Of a stretch of 64,000 nucleotides of DNA, positions 35,533 through 45,930 are shown one piece after another. Origin of the DNA: Alterileibacterium massiliense (GTDB taxonomy: Bacteria > Bacillota > Clostridia > Peptostreptococcales > Anaerovoracaceae); the NCBI RefSeq assembly GCF_900104645.1, contig NZ_FNWE01000002.1, forward strand, positions 821,289 through 885,288, written 5' to 3'. Positions within the stretch are counted from its first letter, which is position 1. The number at the start of each line of letters is the position of its first letter. The position numbers and the translations under genes are program-made. A model generated the notes under the pieces. The model was not told where the DNA came from, did no database searches, and saw only the letters and a program-made list of their open reading frames with translations.

Positions 35533-36515
35533 TGGAAAATATAAATTTATTTTCAGAAATATCAAAAAAGATGAGTGAACAAGACTGTTTTCTCATCTTT
35601 CCTCATCTTCACCCAGATGGCGACGCACTTGGTTCGTCAGTAGCGTTGGCAGAAGCGCTTAGATTAATGAATAAAGAAGCTTGGGTATTGGTAGAAGAAG
35701 CTTTTCCTCATAATCTTGACTTTTTAGACAAAAATATGTCGACAACTGACAAAGATATTTTTAAAGGTAAAGATTATATATCAATTATGCTTGATTGCAG
35801 TGATAAGAATAGAATAATAAATCGTTATTCATCATTTGAAAGAGGCAATATAAAAATAGTAATAGATCATCATCTAACGGATAATCTTAATTTTAAAACA
35901 GATTATGAAGTAATTGAACCTAAAGCAGCGGCGACTGGCGAACTTGTTTATAACCTCATTAAAGAACTAGGGGTTAGTATGAATAAATTTATTGCTGATT
36001 CAATATTCACCGCTATAACGACTGATACGGGGAATTTTCAGCACTCCAATACTACGGCACTCACGCATAAGATAGCAATGGAATTATATGATGTCAGTGG
36101 TTTTAATTCCAAGCCGGTTAGCAATTTAATTTATAATAGAGAGTCTTTAAACTCTATTCAATTAGAAAAATTAGTAATAGACAGCATGATGACATATGAA
36201 GATGGAAAGATTGTTATAGCTTTTATTACAAATAAGATGTTAATAGAAACAAATACGGATATGAGCGAGACAGACAGATTTATAAATAAACTTATGACAA
36301 TAGAAGGAGTTGAAATTGCTGCAGTATGCAAGCAAGACATGGGTGATAAAACCAAGGTCAGCCTTAGATCTAAGAATTATACTGATGTATCTAAAATAGC
36401 TAAAAAATACGGCGGCGGAGGTCATGAGAGAGCTTCAGGATTCAATTTAGATGTCCTTCCTTATGATGCCCCATATATTTTTGTAGATGATTTAAAAAAG
36501 GCTATAAACATATAA
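35532..36515 (+). CDS. nrnA: DHH-family oligoribonuclease/pAp phosphatase NrnA
   Basis: Bifunctional Mn-dependent phosphodiesterase that degrades short oligoribonucleotides and 3'-phosphoadenosine 5'-phosphate. The 327 residues contain HPDGDALGSS, LDCSDKNR, the DHH motif (VIDHHLTDN), TDTGNFQHSNTT, and the DHHA1 motif GGGGHERASGF. The gene shares a base with rbfA and lies 4 bases before truB. It would finish decay begun by RNase Y and PNPase. Confidence 0.92.
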   Translation: MENINLFSEISKKMSEQDCFLIFPHLHPDGDALGSSVALAEALRLMNKEAWVLVEEAFPHNLDFLDKNMSTTDKDIFKGKDYISIMLDCSDKNRIINRYSSFERGNIKIVIDHHLTDNLNFKTDYEVIEPKAAATGELVYNLIKELGVSMNKFIADSIFTAITTDTGNFQHSNTTALTHKIAMELYDVSGFNSKPVSNLIYNRESLNSIQLEKLVIDSMMTYEDGKIVIAFITNKMLIETNTDMSETDRFINKLMTIEGVEIAAVCKQDMGDKTKVSLRSKNYTDVSKIAKKYGGGGHERASGFNLDVLPYDAPYIFVDDLKKAINI

Positions 36516-36519
36516 AAAT

Positions 36520-37473
36520 ATGAATGGAATTATTAATATTGACAAGGAAAAGGGCTGGACATCACAAGATGTGCTTAGCAAGTTAAAAAACACTCTAAAA
36601 AAACATGGGATAAGAGAAAAGATTGGTCACACGGGAACGCTAGATCCGATGGCAACAGGACTTTTGACTATTTGCATTGGTAAAGCTACAAGGATTATTG
36701 AATATTTTGATGGAGATATAAAAACTTATCAATGCACAATGGAGCTTGGCAAAACGAGCGACACCCTTGATATAACAGGGGAAATATTATCTCAGACTGA
36801 TTATTCAAATATCAAAATTTTAGATATAAGAAATGCTTTTGATAGATATAAGGGAGTAATAGAGCAGATACCACCGAGGTATTCAGCATTAAAATATAAT
36901 GGAAAACCTTTATATGAATATGCAAGAAGGGGAATTGAAATAGATTCATCTATTAAAAAAAGAAGAATATATATAAAGGATATTATTATTACTAATATAG
37001 ATTTAAATCATGGAGAGATAGAATTTGAAGTATCATGTTCCAAGGGAACTTATATAAGAACAATATGTGACGACATTGGAAGAGAACTTGGTACAGGGGC
37101 GGTAATGAAAGATTTAAGACGCATTTCAAATGGTATTTTTTCGCTTAAAGATGCGATGAAAATTGATGAGATAAGCTCTCTAAGCATTGATGAATTCAAA
37201 TCTATTTTAGATTCGCCAGATAAGGCCTTGGTTAATCTAGGTAGTGTTTTGATTGATGAAGAAGAAATAATAAAATTTATAAATGGGAATTTTATTGATA
37301 AAGATAAATATGAAATTATAAAAGAGCCTAAAAGAGAATATTATTATGAAGTAGGTGATAATATGTTTTCTTATAAAATATTTAATGATGATACTTTTCT
37401 CGGCATAGGTAAAATAGATGATAATTCTGCATTAAAGGCTAAAAAGGTGATTATAGGATATGATGATATTTAA
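36520..37473 (+). CDS. truB: tRNA pseudouridine(55) synthase
   Basis: Makes pseudouridine 55 in the T-loop of tRNAs. Asp42 in GHTGTLDPMATG is the catalytic residue, and IPPRYSALKYNGKPLYEYAR and CSKGTYIRTICDDIG are family motifs. The 317 residues include a C-terminal extension of about 80 residues (PUA-like position). The ribosome binding site is poor, and coupling to nrnA is likely because only four bases separate them. The end overlaps ribF by 14 bases. Confidence 0.95.
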   Translation: MNGIINIDKEKGWTSQDVLSKLKNTLKKHGIREKIGHTGTLDPMATGLLTICIGKATRIIEYFDGDIKTYQCTMELGKTSDTLDITGEILSQTDYSNIKILDIRNAFDRYKGVIEQIPPRYSALKYNGKPLYEYARRGIEIDSSIKKRRIYIKDIIITNIDLNHGEIEFEVSCSKGTYIRTICDDIGRELGTGAVMKDLRRISNGIFSLKDAMKIDEISSLSIDEFKSILDSPDKALVNLGSVLIDEEEIIKFINGNFIDKDKYEIIKEPKREYYYEVGDNMFSYKIFNDDTFLGIGKIDDNSALKAKKVIIGYDDI

Positions 37474-38413
37474 TTCAATAGATGAATTTAACATAGGAGA
37501 GCAGGCAGTAGTTGCACTTGGAAATTTCGACGGTGTGCACATAGGTCACCAAGAGCTTATAAAAACATCCGTAAAAGTTGCTAAAGAAATGGGCATAAAA
37601 TCGCTATGCTATACATTTTCAAATCACCCCAAGAATGTCTTGGCAAGAATAAATAATAAGATTGGAGTATTTCCGCCTGTTAGATTCATAAGTAGCAATC
37701 AGGAGAAGTATGAATATATAGAATCACTAGGCATAGATTATATTATATCTATTCCATTTGATGAAAAGGTTATGAACACATCAGCCGATGATTTTATCAA
37801 TAAAACTCTTATAGAAAAATTAAATGCTAAAGGTGTGGTCTGTGGATTTAATTATACATTTGGAGCAAAGGGAAGCGGGAATACGAGGACTTTGATAGGC
37901 AAGGGTAAAGAGCTTGGATTTAATACATATATTCATAATCCCGTTACGATTGATGGAGAAGTCGTTAGCTCTAGCTTAATAAGAAAAAATATTGAGTCGG
38001 GGAATATGAAGAAATCAGCGAAACTCCTCGGTCACCCATATAGGATTAGCGGAATAGTAACGCATGGAAATAGTCTGGGAAGAACTTTTGATATGCCAAC
38101 TGCCAATATAAAACTCGAAGCAGAAAGAATTGTTCCTCCAAATGGCGTATATTATACTAAAACAGAAGTTGATGGAGAAGTATATAATAGCATAAGCAAT
38201 ATAGGTGTGAAGCCTACAATAGGTAATTATGCAAAATCTATAGAAACAAATATGTTTGGATTAGATAAAAATATTTATGATAAAAGAATAAAGGTTGAAT
38301 TTTATCACTGGAAAAGAGCAGAAAGAAAATTTGACGATATAAACGAACTGATAGAACAGATTAATATTGATGCTCATGAGGCTGAAATATGGTGGAATGA
38401 ACGCTCAGAGTAA
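37460..38413 (+). CDS. ribF: bifunctional riboflavin kinase/FAD synthetase
   Basis: Converts riboflavin to FMN and FMN to FAD. The N-terminal nucleotidyltransferase domain (1-180) has LGNFDGVHIGHQEL and the CGFNYTFGAKGSG region. The C-terminal kinase domain has GIVTHGNSLGRTFDMPTANI and PPNGVYYTK. It has 317 residues and no frameshift. The start is ATG 37460 inside the truB end; ATG 37463 is an equal alternative. It is far from the rib operon at 56 kb and has no FMN riboswitch of its own. Confidence 0.95.
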   Translation: MMIFNSIDEFNIGEQAVVALGNFDGVHIGHQELIKTSVKVAKEMGIKSLCYTFSNHPKNVLARINNKIGVFPPVRFISSNQEKYEYIESLGIDYIISIPFDEKVMNTSADDFINKTLIEKLNAKGVVCGFNYTFGAKGSGNTRTLIGKGKELGFNTYIHNPVTIDGEVVSSSLIRKNIESGNMKKSAKLLGHPYRISGIVTHGNSLGRTFDMPTANIKLEAERIVPPNGVYYTKTEVDGEVYNSISNIGVKPTIGNYAKSIETNMFGLDKNIYDKRIKVEFYHWKRAERKFDDINELIEQINIDAHEAEIWWNERSE

Positions 38414-38457
38414 AAAAACTAAATATTGGTATGTTTACAATAAAAAATGTGTAAAAG

Positions 38458-38499
38458 ATGAAGAATTTATGTAATAAAAATACATATTCTTCATTTTTT
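38458..38499 (+). terminator. intrinsic terminator after ribF
   Basis: ATGAAGAAT plus ATGTA pair with TACAT plus ATTCTTCAT (38458-38494) with a two-base bulge and a short A-rich loop, then a T-run to 38499. It ends the rimP-ribF operon. Confidence 0.88.
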
Positions 38500-38607
38500 A
38501 TATAAAAATATCTGTAAAAAAATGATTTTTCTCCTTTAAATGATAGAATTATCAAAATTAATTTAATATTTTAAAGAAAAGCAATAAGTCATTTGGGGGT
38601 TATTTTT

Positions 38608-41184
38608 ATGAAAATGCTTAGCTTATTTAAATCTATCAATATAAAGTTAGTAAATATTTTATTTATAGTGCTTTTAGTTGCAAGTTTACATATTTTTACA
38701 TTTTCTATGTATAAAAATATTTTTTCTTTCGGATATATCCACTCTGAATCTAACCAAAATATTGATACTAATTATGCTTCTACATCAAATAATGGCATTA
38801 AGTATGAAAATAATAATTTATATTTTTATTCCTCAGGAAATAAACAATATAGCTGTTGGATTCTAGATGGAAGCAATTGGTATTATGCTAAAGCTGATGG
38901 AACCCTTTATACAAATACTATAGTTACGATTGACGGAAATGATTATGCGTTTGATAAATCAGGAATTATGTATATGGATATGTTCAACTTTAATGGTAAT
39001 TATTATATTACTGATGAATATGGACATATAATTAAGTCAAGATGGAAATATTTTAATAAAAATTGGTATTATGCAAAATCAAATGGTGAACTTTACACCG
39101 ATTCCATAATTAAGATTAATAATAAAATGTACGGGTTTGATTATTATGGTGTTATGTATACAGGGAAGTTTTCTAATAATGGAAATAATTATATAGCAAA
39201 TAAAGATGGAGAAATATTAAGTAATTGTTGGAAATACATAGATAATTATTGGTATTATGCTAAATCAAATGGTGAATTGTATTCAGATGGTTTATATAAA
39301 ATAGGAAACGAAAAATTTGCATTTGATAAAAATGGCAAGATGTACTTAGGAGAATTTGCATATAATGATTATAGATATGTAACAAATGAAAAAGGATATA
39401 TTCAAAATAATGGATGGAAATATATAAATAATAAATGGTATTTTGCAAAAACAGATGGTAGATTATATGCCAATAGTGTTGCTCTAATAGATGGAAATCA
39501 CTATGGATTTAATAAATCAGGAAGTATGTGCACTGGACTTTTCAATATTAATGGTGATTATTATTTCGCAAATAAAAGCGGCTCAATATTTAAATCTGGT
39601 TGGAAAAATATTAGCGGAAAAAGATATTATGCTCAAAACAATGGTGTCTTATACTCTAATACTGTAAAAAAAATTGGGGATAAAATATATGGATTTGATA
39701 GTTATGGTGCAATACAAAGAGGAATATTTTATCAAAATGGGAATAATTATATAGCAAAAAAAGATGGTGAAATTGCAAATAATGGTTGGAATTATATAAA
39801 TAAGGCATGGTATTTTGCACAAAAAGATGGAAAATTATATTCGAATGGTTTTCATAAAATAGGATCGGAAGAATTTGCATTTGATAAGAATGGCAAAATG
39901 TTTTTAGGAGAGTTTACATATAATGATAATAAATATATAACGAATGAAAGAGGAGATATATGGAAGAACGGCTGGAATAAGATAAATAAAACATGGTACT
40001 ATGCAAAAAAAGATGGTTCATTATATGCTGACGGCTTTTATAAAATTGATGTTGCTGAGTTTGCGTTTGATAAAAATGGCAGAATGTTTTTAGGAGAATT
40101 TACATATAATGGTAATAAATATGTAACAAATGAATATGGATATATACAAAAGAACGGCTGGAAAAAGATAAACAAAACATGGTACTGTGCAAAAAATGAT
40201 GGTGCATTATATGCTGACGGTTTTCACAAAATTGACGGTGCAGAATTTGCATTTGATAAAAACGGAAGGATGCATATAGGAGAATTTATATATAATAATA
40301 GTAAATATGCAACGGACGAAGATGGTCATATACTAAAAAATGGTTGGAATAAAGTAAACGAGGCATGGTATTGTGTAAAATCAGATAGAACCCTATATGC
40401 CGATGGCTTTTATAAAATTGACGGTTCAGAATTTGCATTTAATAAAAATGGCAGGATGTATATAGGCGAGTTTTCATATAATGATAGTAAATATGTAACA
40501 GATGAAGATGGTCATATACTAAAAAATGGCTGGAAGAGTGTAAATAACAATTGGTATTTTGCGGATGATCAAGGTAAACTGATATGCAGCAGATGGTATA
40601 AGGAAAATAGTAAATGGTATTACGCAAAAAATAGTGGAGCTTTTGCAAAAAATGAATCATTGAACATCAGTGGTACAATTTATTATTTTAACAATAGCTG
40701 TGAAAATATATCAAAAGAAGAATATTATGAAACAGTTAATAGTCAAAGCAACATTCTCGAAATTGCAAAAAATGAAATTGGAACTAAGATTGGGAAGAAG
40801 TATTGGGAGAGCGTGTTTGGAAGTTCATATGCTTATAGCAATGGAGATAGCACTCCTTGGTGTGCTTGCTTTGTAAAATGGTGTTTTGATAGAGCAGGTC
40901 AAGCTGAGAGACTAAAGGGAGTTTCTAATAAGGCTTATGTACCTTCATATACAGCATGGGGTAACAGAAATAATCTATGGACAAAGAATCCATCCCCTGG
41001 AGATATAATAATATTCCGTTATTCTGCTGGTTCTACAGGCTCTCATATAGGTTTCGTTGAATCTGTTAGAGGTAATACTATAACGACTGTAGAGGGAAAT
41101 ACAGGTACTTCGTATCATGGAGAGGTAAAGAGGAATACATATAATATAAATAGCAGTTACATATATGGCTTTATTCACTACTAG
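38608..41184 (+). CDS. secreted cell-wall protein with nine 62-residue repeats and a CHAP domain
   Basis: An 858-residue exported protein. The start at ATG 38608 has GGGGGT eight bases upstream; an in-frame TTG at 38593 lies within that site. A hydrophobic segment (VNILFIVLLVASLHIFTF) acts as signal peptide or anchor. Residues 83-640 are nine cell-wall-binding units, each with a GWxxxxxxWYxA core and a second FAFDKNGxM half, then a divergent tenth. The last 150 residues form a CHAP amidase/endopeptidase domain: Cys in TPWCACFVKWCF, GDIIIF, His in SHIGFVES, and VEGNTG. A role in peptidoglycan cleavage (autolysin, cell separation or attack on other cells) is inferred. It stands alone between two terminators in the ribF-rpsO interval. 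Confidence 0.88.
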   Translation: MKMLSLFKSINIKLVNILFIVLLVASLHIFTFSMYKNIFSFGYIHSESNQNIDTNYASTSNNGIKYENNNLYFYSSGNKQYSCWILDGSNWYYAKADGTLYTNTIVTIDGNDYAFDKSGIMYMDMFNFNGNYYITDEYGHIIKSRWKYFNKNWYYAKSNGELYTDSIIKINNKMYGFDYYGVMYTGKFSNNGNNYIANKDGEILSNCWKYIDNYWYYAKSNGELYSDGLYKIGNEKFAFDKNGKMYLGEFAYNDYRYVTNEKGYIQNNGWKYINNKWYFAKTDGRLYANSVALIDGNHYGFNKSGSMCTGLFNINGDYYFANKSGSIFKSGWKNISGKRYYAQNNGVLYSNTVKKIGDKIYGFDSYGAIQRGIFYQNGNNYIAKKDGEIANNGWNYINKAWYFAQKDGKLYSNGFHKIGSEEFAFDKNGKMFLGEFTYNDNKYITNERGDIWKNGWNKINKTWYYAKKDGSLYADGFYKIDVAEFAFDKNGRMFLGEFTYNGNKYVTNEYGYIQKNGWKKINKTWYCAKNDGALYADGFHKIDGAEFAFDKNGRMHIGEFIYNNSKYATDEDGHILKNGWNKVNEAWYCVKSDRTLYADGFYKIDGSEFAFNKNGRMYIGEFSYNDSKYVTDEDGHILKNGWKSVNNNWYFADDQGKLICSRWYKENSKWYYAKNSGAFAKNESLNISGTIYYFNNSCENISKEEYYETVNSQSNILEIAKNEIGTKIGKKYWESVFGSSYAYSNGDSTPWCACFVKWCFDRAGQAERLKGVSNKAYVPSYTAWGNRNNLWTKNPSPGDIIIFRYSAGSTGSHIGFVESVRGNTITTVEGNTGTSYHGEVKRNTYNINSSYIYGFIHY
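38854..40527 (+). repeat. nine tandem 186-bp coding repeats
   Basis: Units begin at 38854, 39040, 39226, 39412, 39598, 39784, 39970, 40156 and 40342, all exactly 62 codons with no indels. Units 6 to 9 are most alike (shared FAFDKNG-M and GEF blocks), so they are the latest duplicates. Units 2, 4 and 5 carry the YGF variant. The region is prone to recombination and copy-number change. Confidence 0.93.
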
Positions 41185-41220
41185 TGCACTCATAGAACAT
41201 TAAAATAATACTATAAATGA

Positions 41221-41262
41221 GGGCTTGTCAAGGCTTAAAAGTATAGACAAGCCCTTTTTTTT
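41221..41262 (+). terminator. intrinsic terminator after the CHAP protein gene
   Basis: GGGCTTGTC (41221-41229) pairs with GACAAGCCC (41246-41254), followed by eight T. About 120 bases then remain before rpsO, with no gene seen and no clear promoter. Confidence 0.93.
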
Positions 41263-41385
41263 ATGGTAGACTTACAAAGACAAAAATTACATACCTTGAC
41301 TTCAGCAACTTGCTACTCCAGCTATTGCGATGTTTTGGTGAATTAAATACACATAGAGTGTAAGATGATTTATAGGAGGTTTAAA

Positions 41386-41652
41386 ATGTTAACTAAAGAA
41401 AAAAAAGCAGAAATTATGAAAGAATATGCTATTAAGGAAGGCGATACAGGTTCTCCTGAAGTACAGATTGCAATTCTTACATATAGGATTAATGATTTGA
41501 ATGAGCACTTCAAGTCACACCCTAAGGACAATCACTCAAGAAGAGGCTTGCTCAAGATGGTTGGACAGAGAAGAAATATGCTTAGATATTTGAAAGACAC
41601 TGACATCGAGAGATATAGAACACTGATAGCTCGCCTCGGACTCAGAAAATAA
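41386..41652 (+). CDS. rpsO: 30S ribosomal protein S15
   Basis: Primary 16S rRNA-binding protein of the central domain, 88 residues. I start it at ATG 41386, behind AGGAGG (41374-41379), giving the standard N terminus [15 protein letters not shown]. An upstream ATG at 41365 would add seven residues and precedes that site. Motifs: [35 protein letters not shown] and [12 protein letters not shown]. It is followed by a hairpin terminator and then pnp, the usual rpsO-pnp arrangement. Confidence 0.97.
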   Translation: MLTKEKKAEIMKEYAIKEGDTGSPEVQIAILTYRINDLNEHFKSHPKDNHSRRGLLKMVGQRRNMLRYLKDTDIERYRTLIARLGLRK

Positions 41653-41665
41653 TAATCGAAATTTT

Positions 41666-41690
41666 GAGCGGGATTTTTCCCGCTCGTTTT
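41666..41690 (+). terminator. hairpin terminator between rpsO and pnp
   Basis: GAGCGGGA-TTTT-TCCCGCTC (41666-41685), then GTTTTATATTTTTAT. Probably a partial terminator or processing site, as often seen between rpsO and pnp. Confidence 0.75.
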
Positions 41691-41737
41691 ATATTTTTAT
41701 AAGGTAATACAATTAACAGGAAGGAGTTGTTAATTCA

Positions 41738-43855
41738 ATGGGAAGATTTACAGATTATAAGGTATTTAAGTATCCACTTGCAGGAAGACTGCTTCAGCTT
41801 GAAATTGGTAAATATGCTGAGCAAGCAAATGGTGCTGTTATGGTTAAGTATGGAGATACTGCGGTTCTTTGCACAGCTGTAGCGTCAAAAGAAGCAAAAC
41901 AGGATGTAGATTTTTTCCCTCTAAGTTGTAATTATGAGGAAAAAATGTATGCAGTTGGAAAGATACCGGGCGGATATATAAGAAGAGAGGGAAGACCTGG
42001 AGAGCATGGAACGCTAACATCAAGATTGATGGATAGACCTTTAAGACCTCTTTTCCCAAAGGGATATAGAAATGATGTATCAGTAATAGCTACAGTTATG
42101 AGCGTAGACCACGATTGTTCACCTGAGATGGCTGCAATGATAGGGTCTTCTGTAGCATTATCCATTTCTGACATTCCTTGGGATGGACCTACCGGCTCAG
42201 TTAAGGTAGGAAGAATTAATGGAGAATTTATCATAAATCCTGCGACAGAACAAAGAGCTGAATCAGACATAGATCTTACGGTTGCAGGAACAGAAGAAGC
42301 GATAATGATGGTAGAAGCAGGAGCGAAAGAGGTTCCAGAGATGGAGATGCTCGATGCCATTATGTTTGCACATGAAGAGATAAAAGGCATATGTAAATTT
42401 ATCAAAGATGTGACGAAAGAGGTAGGAAAAGAAAAAGCTGAATTCAAAGTATTTAAGCCAGGAGATGATATAGAAAAAGCGGTAAGAGAATATTCTACAG
42501 AAAAGATGATTTCAGCAATAAAAACCTTTGATAAACAGGAAAGACTTCTAAACATGGATAAGGTATCTGAAGATGCGGTTAATCATTTTGAAGCAGAGTT
42601 TCCTGATAGAGAAGCTGAGGTTAAGGATGTTATCTATGCGATAAAAAAAGAAGAAGTTCGCAGGATGATTTTAGATGAGGGAAAGAGACCTGATGATAGA
42701 GAGTTAAAGGAAATCAGACCTCTTTGGTCAGAAACAGGACTGCTTCCAAGGGCTCATGGATCAGGTTTATTTAAAAGAGGACAGACACAGGCACTCACCG
42801 TTGCAACGATTGCACCATTAAGTGAGAAACAATACCTTGATAGCATTGATGTTGATAGACCTACAAAGAGGTATATGCATCAGTATAATTTCCCAGGGTA
42901 TTCAACTGGAGAGCCAAAATCTCCTCGTTCGCCTGGAAGAAGGGAGATAGGACATGGAGCACTTGCAGAAAGAGCATTGTTACCTGTAATACCAACGGAA
43001 GAAGAATTCCCTTACGCTATAAGAGTTGTTTCTGAGGTACTTTCATCAAATGGCTCATCTTCAATGGCTTCGACCTGTGGTTCAACGCTCGCACTTATGG
43101 ACGCCGGTATTCCTATCAAAAAACCGGTTTCTGGAATCGCGATGGGTCTCATCGAAAGAGTAAATGAAGATGGCAGTAGCGATTATGCAATTCTTAGCGA
43201 TATTCAAGGCATGGAGGATTTCCTTGGGGATATGGACTTCAAGGTGACTGGTACACCAGACGGTGTAACTGCAATGCAAATGGATATTAAAGTTCATGGT
43301 CTTTCTAGAGAAATCTTGGAAAAGGCTTTAATTCAAGCCAAGGAAGGAAGATCTCATATTTTAGAAAATATGCTTGAGGAGATACCTGAACCAAGGAAAG
43401 AATTGTCGAGGTATGCACCAAGATGTATTTCAATGAGGGTTCACCCTGATAAGGTAAGACTTGTAATTGGACCTGGCGGTAAAAATGTCAATAAAATCGT
43501 TGAAGAGACCGGATGCAAGGTTGATATTTCAGATGATGATGTAGGCTTGATAATGATTTACAGCGAGAATCAGGAAGGTGCTGAAAAAGCAAGGCATATG
43601 ATAGATTACCTAACTGCCGATGTTGAAGTAGGAAAGGTATATGAAGGTGAAGTTAAGAGGATAATGAACTTTGGTGCCTTTATAGAAATTCTGCCTGACA
43701 AAGAAGGGCTTTTGCATATATCAAAGATTTCAAATCATAGGATAGATAAGGTTGAAGATGTATTAAACATTGGAGATAAAATCGAAGTAAAGGTTACAGA
43801 GATAGATAATCAAAATAGAATTAATTTGACAAGAAAAGATTTAATCAAAGAATAA
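41738..43855 (+). CDS. pnp: polyribonucleotide nucleotidyltransferase (PNPase)
   Basis: Phosphorolytic 3'-5' exoribonuclease of 705 residues. Two RNase PH-like domains are visible (the first with [22 protein letters not shown]; the second with the [10 protein letters not shown] and [16 protein letters not shown] active-site segments). They are followed by a KH domain ([17 protein letters not shown]) and an S1 domain ([20 protein letters not shown]). The ATG at 41738 follows AAGGAG. It works with RNase Y and NrnA, both encoded in this window. Confidence 0.97.
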   Translation: MGRFTDYKVFKYPLAGRLLQLEIGKYAEQANGAVMVKYGDTAVLCTAVASKEAKQDVDFFPLSCNYEEKMYAVGKIPGGYIRREGRPGEHGTLTSRLMDRPLRPLFPKGYRNDVSVIATVMSVDHDCSPEMAAMIGSSVALSISDIPWDGPTGSVKVGRINGEFIINPATEQRAESDIDLTVAGTEEAIMMVEAGAKEVPEMEMLDAIMFAHEEIKGICKFIKDVTKEVGKEKAEFKVFKPGDDIEKAVREYSTEKMISAIKTFDKQERLLNMDKVSEDAVNHFEAEFPDREAEVKDVIYAIKKEEVRRMILDEGKRPDDRELKEIRPLWSETGLLPRAHGSGLFKRGQTQALTVATIAPLSEKQYLDSIDVDRPTKRYMHQYNFPGYSTGEPKSPRSPGRREIGHGALAERALLPVIPTEEEFPYAIRVVSEVLSSNGSSSMASTCGSTLALMDAGIPIKKPVSGIAMGLIERVNEDGSSDYAILSDIQGMEDFLGDMDFKVTGTPDGVTAMQMDIKVHGLSREILEKALIQAKEGRSHILENMLEEIPEPRKELSRYAPRCISMRVHPDKVRLVIGPGGKNVNKIVEETGCKVDISDDDVGLIMIYSENQEGAEKARHMIDYLTADVEVGKVYEGEVKRIMNFGAFIEILPDKEGLLHISKISNHRIDKVEDVLNIGDKIEVKVTEIDNQNRINLTRKDLIKE

Positions 43856-43921
43856 TAAATACAAATAGCTGAAGATTATCCAAAATAAAATTGCACAAGT
43901 AGAAGTAAAAGGAGGAAAGAA

Positions 43922-45871
43922 ATGAAAATGATTATTTTTAAAAATTATAAAAACAAGATAAAACCATTTTTGATTATTTTGATATTTTCATTTCTTTTAA
44001 TCACTTTAAATTCGGCATGTATTAATGCTGATGCACCTACATATAACACTGATAGATTTAATGTTGATGTAGAAATAAACAAGGATAATTCCTTTAATTT
44101 TAAGGAAATGATAGATGTAGATTTTACCTCTCCTAGCCATGGGATTTATAGGAATATTCCAATTAGTAGCAAATATGACATTAAGAATATAATTGTTGGG
44201 AATCATCATTATTTTACTATATTAAATAAAGAAAATAATAAGGTAATAAGGATAGGAGATCCTGATAAGCTTGTAGAGGGAAAAGAGAGTTATATTATAA
44301 AATATAAGATAGCTGGTTATTCTCAAGGTAAAAAAGATTATCTTTATCTTGATATTTTGCCAACTGGATGGTCAACATCAATTGGAAGCGTGACTGCTAA
44401 TATAAAACTTCCAGAAGATATGCCTATGGATAAAATCAAGGTCTACTCAGGGAAATATAAATCAAGCGGAAATAAAGAGCTTCAATATGGAGAAGTTCAA
44501 ATAGATGAGGAAAATCATACCATTCACTTTTATGCTGAAAATTTACCGAGCAATGTAGGAGTTTCAATTGGGAGTGAATTGCCGAGCGGATACTGGCAAG
44601 GAGCTAAATCAAAGGGACTTATAACCATATCATTATTATCAATTTTTTCAATACTTATAATAATATTAAGGTTGACATGGGGTAGAAATCCAAGGGTAAC
44701 AAATGTTGTAGAATTTAATCCGCCAGAAGGCCTTCCGCCGATGGAGCTGGGATATGTGATCGATGGAATAGTAGATAAGAATGATATTTCATCAACTTTA
44801 TTCTATCTTGCAAATAAAGGATTTATTAATATTAAACAAACAGGAAAGGATAATTTTAAATTTATACTTAAAGACTATCCTAAAAATGAAAAAAAATCAG
44901 CACAGCTTTTCTTTGACGGAATTTTTGGAGATAAGGCATCAAAGGGAGAAGTTAACAAAGATAAGACAGTGACGAAAGATAATATAGGAACTGGCATAGG
45001 AGAAAAATTAACTGATATTGAAGGTGCTGTAGAGGCGGAATTTACAGGACAAAATAAAATTTTCTCAAAGAAATCGAAAAAAGCAGACAGCTTTTCAAAG
45101 ACAATATTTTTCATTGGAAATATGATTGTATTTTTGACATTCAGATTTTATATGGGACTGGATAGCACGAGCTTATCAGTAATAATATTTGATATTATAT
45201 TTGCTCTCGTCTATGCTTCAGTTGCAACAATTCCTTTATATGTACTTATAAATGCTTATTATCATAAATATTCAGGCAAAAAGAGTTCTGCCTTATTTAA
45301 GATTTTTATTTTTACAATTCCATATATATTAGTTGCCTTGTGGCTAAGTTATTATACCTGTGCTCGCAACTATTCAATAAATGATCCTAAGGTATGGCTT
45401 GTTTATATAATATTCTTATTAATTGCTCCGATTTTTATATGTGGAATGAGAAGCAGAACTGACGAAAATGCAAGACTGCTCGGCAGGATTCTAGGATTTA
45501 AGAACTTTATTGCCAATGCTGAGATTTCAAAGCTTGAAGAGTTAATAGATGATGATCCTAATTATTTTTATAATATACTTCCTTACGCATATATATTTGG
45601 GCTTACTAAAAAATGGGCAAGCAAGTTTGATGATATTATAAAGGATGAAAATCCTGAATGGTATGAGACTGCAGACGGCCTAGCTGCTCAGAACTTATAT
45701 AATACAGCTGTTTTAACCTCTATGGTTGATAGTATTTCGCATGACATGATAGGTTCTATGAATGTCACTGACAGCGATAGTGGAGGTGGATTCTTCTCCG
45801 GTGGCGGAGGCTTCTCTGGAGGTGGATTTACAGGCGGAGGCTTCGGCGGCGGAGGCGGCGGAGCATGGTAA
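43922..45871 (+). CDS. DUF2207 membrane protein with Gly-rich tail
   Basis: A 649-residue membrane protein. A signal peptide (FLIILIFSFLLITL, cleavage likely near INADA) leads into an extracytoplasmic DUF2207 domain (about 40-210, with HGIYRNIPI). A membrane helix lies near 235, a cytosolic part follows, then three to four helices (about 395-520). The end is a low-complexity tail of repeated GGG-F units. DUF2207 proteins are widespread and uncharacterised. The LemA-family gene lies 59 bases downstream, a common pairing that suggests joint function in the envelope. AAAGGAGGAA precedes the start. Confidence 0.85.
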   Translation: MKMIIFKNYKNKIKPFLIILIFSFLLITLNSACINADAPTYNTDRFNVDVEINKDNSFNFKEMIDVDFTSPSHGIYRNIPISSKYDIKNIIVGNHHYFTILNKENNKVIRIGDPDKLVEGKESYIIKYKIAGYSQGKKDYLYLDILPTGWSTSIGSVTANIKLPEDMPMDKIKVYSGKYKSSGNKELQYGEVQIDEENHTIHFYAENLPSNVGVSIGSELPSGYWQGAKSKGLITISLLSIFSILIIILRLTWGRNPRVTNVVEFNPPEGLPPMELGYVIDGIVDKNDISSTLFYLANKGFINIKQTGKDNFKFILKDYPKNEKKSAQLFFDGIFGDKASKGEVNKDKTVTKDNIGTGIGEKLTDIEGAVEAEFTGQNKIFSKKSKKADSFSKTIFFIGNMIVFLTFRFYMGLDSTSLSVIIFDIIFALVYASVATIPLYVLINAYYHKYSGKKSSALFKIFIFTIPYILVALWLSYYTCARNYSINDPKVWLVYIIFLLIAPIFICGMRSRTDENARLLGRILGFKNFIANAEISKLEELIDDDPNYFYNILPYAYIFGLTKKWASKFDDIIKDENPEWYETADGLAAQNLYNTAVLTSMVDSISHDMIGSMNVTDSDSGGGFFSGGGGFSGGGFTGGGFGGGGGGAW

Positions 45872-45930
45872 TTTAGAGCTTTATTAAATTTTAATTTATC
45901 AATATAATTAATTAAAAGGAGGACACGAAA

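Noticed and set aside
38854-40527. Regular repeats that could suggest a CRISPR array
   Set aside because: The 186-bp period is in frame, codes for wall-binding repeats, and has no unique spacers.
41932-42555. A 207-codon minus-strand frame inside pnp
   Set aside because: It is the shadow of the PNPase gene; no ribosome binding site or protein motif supports it.
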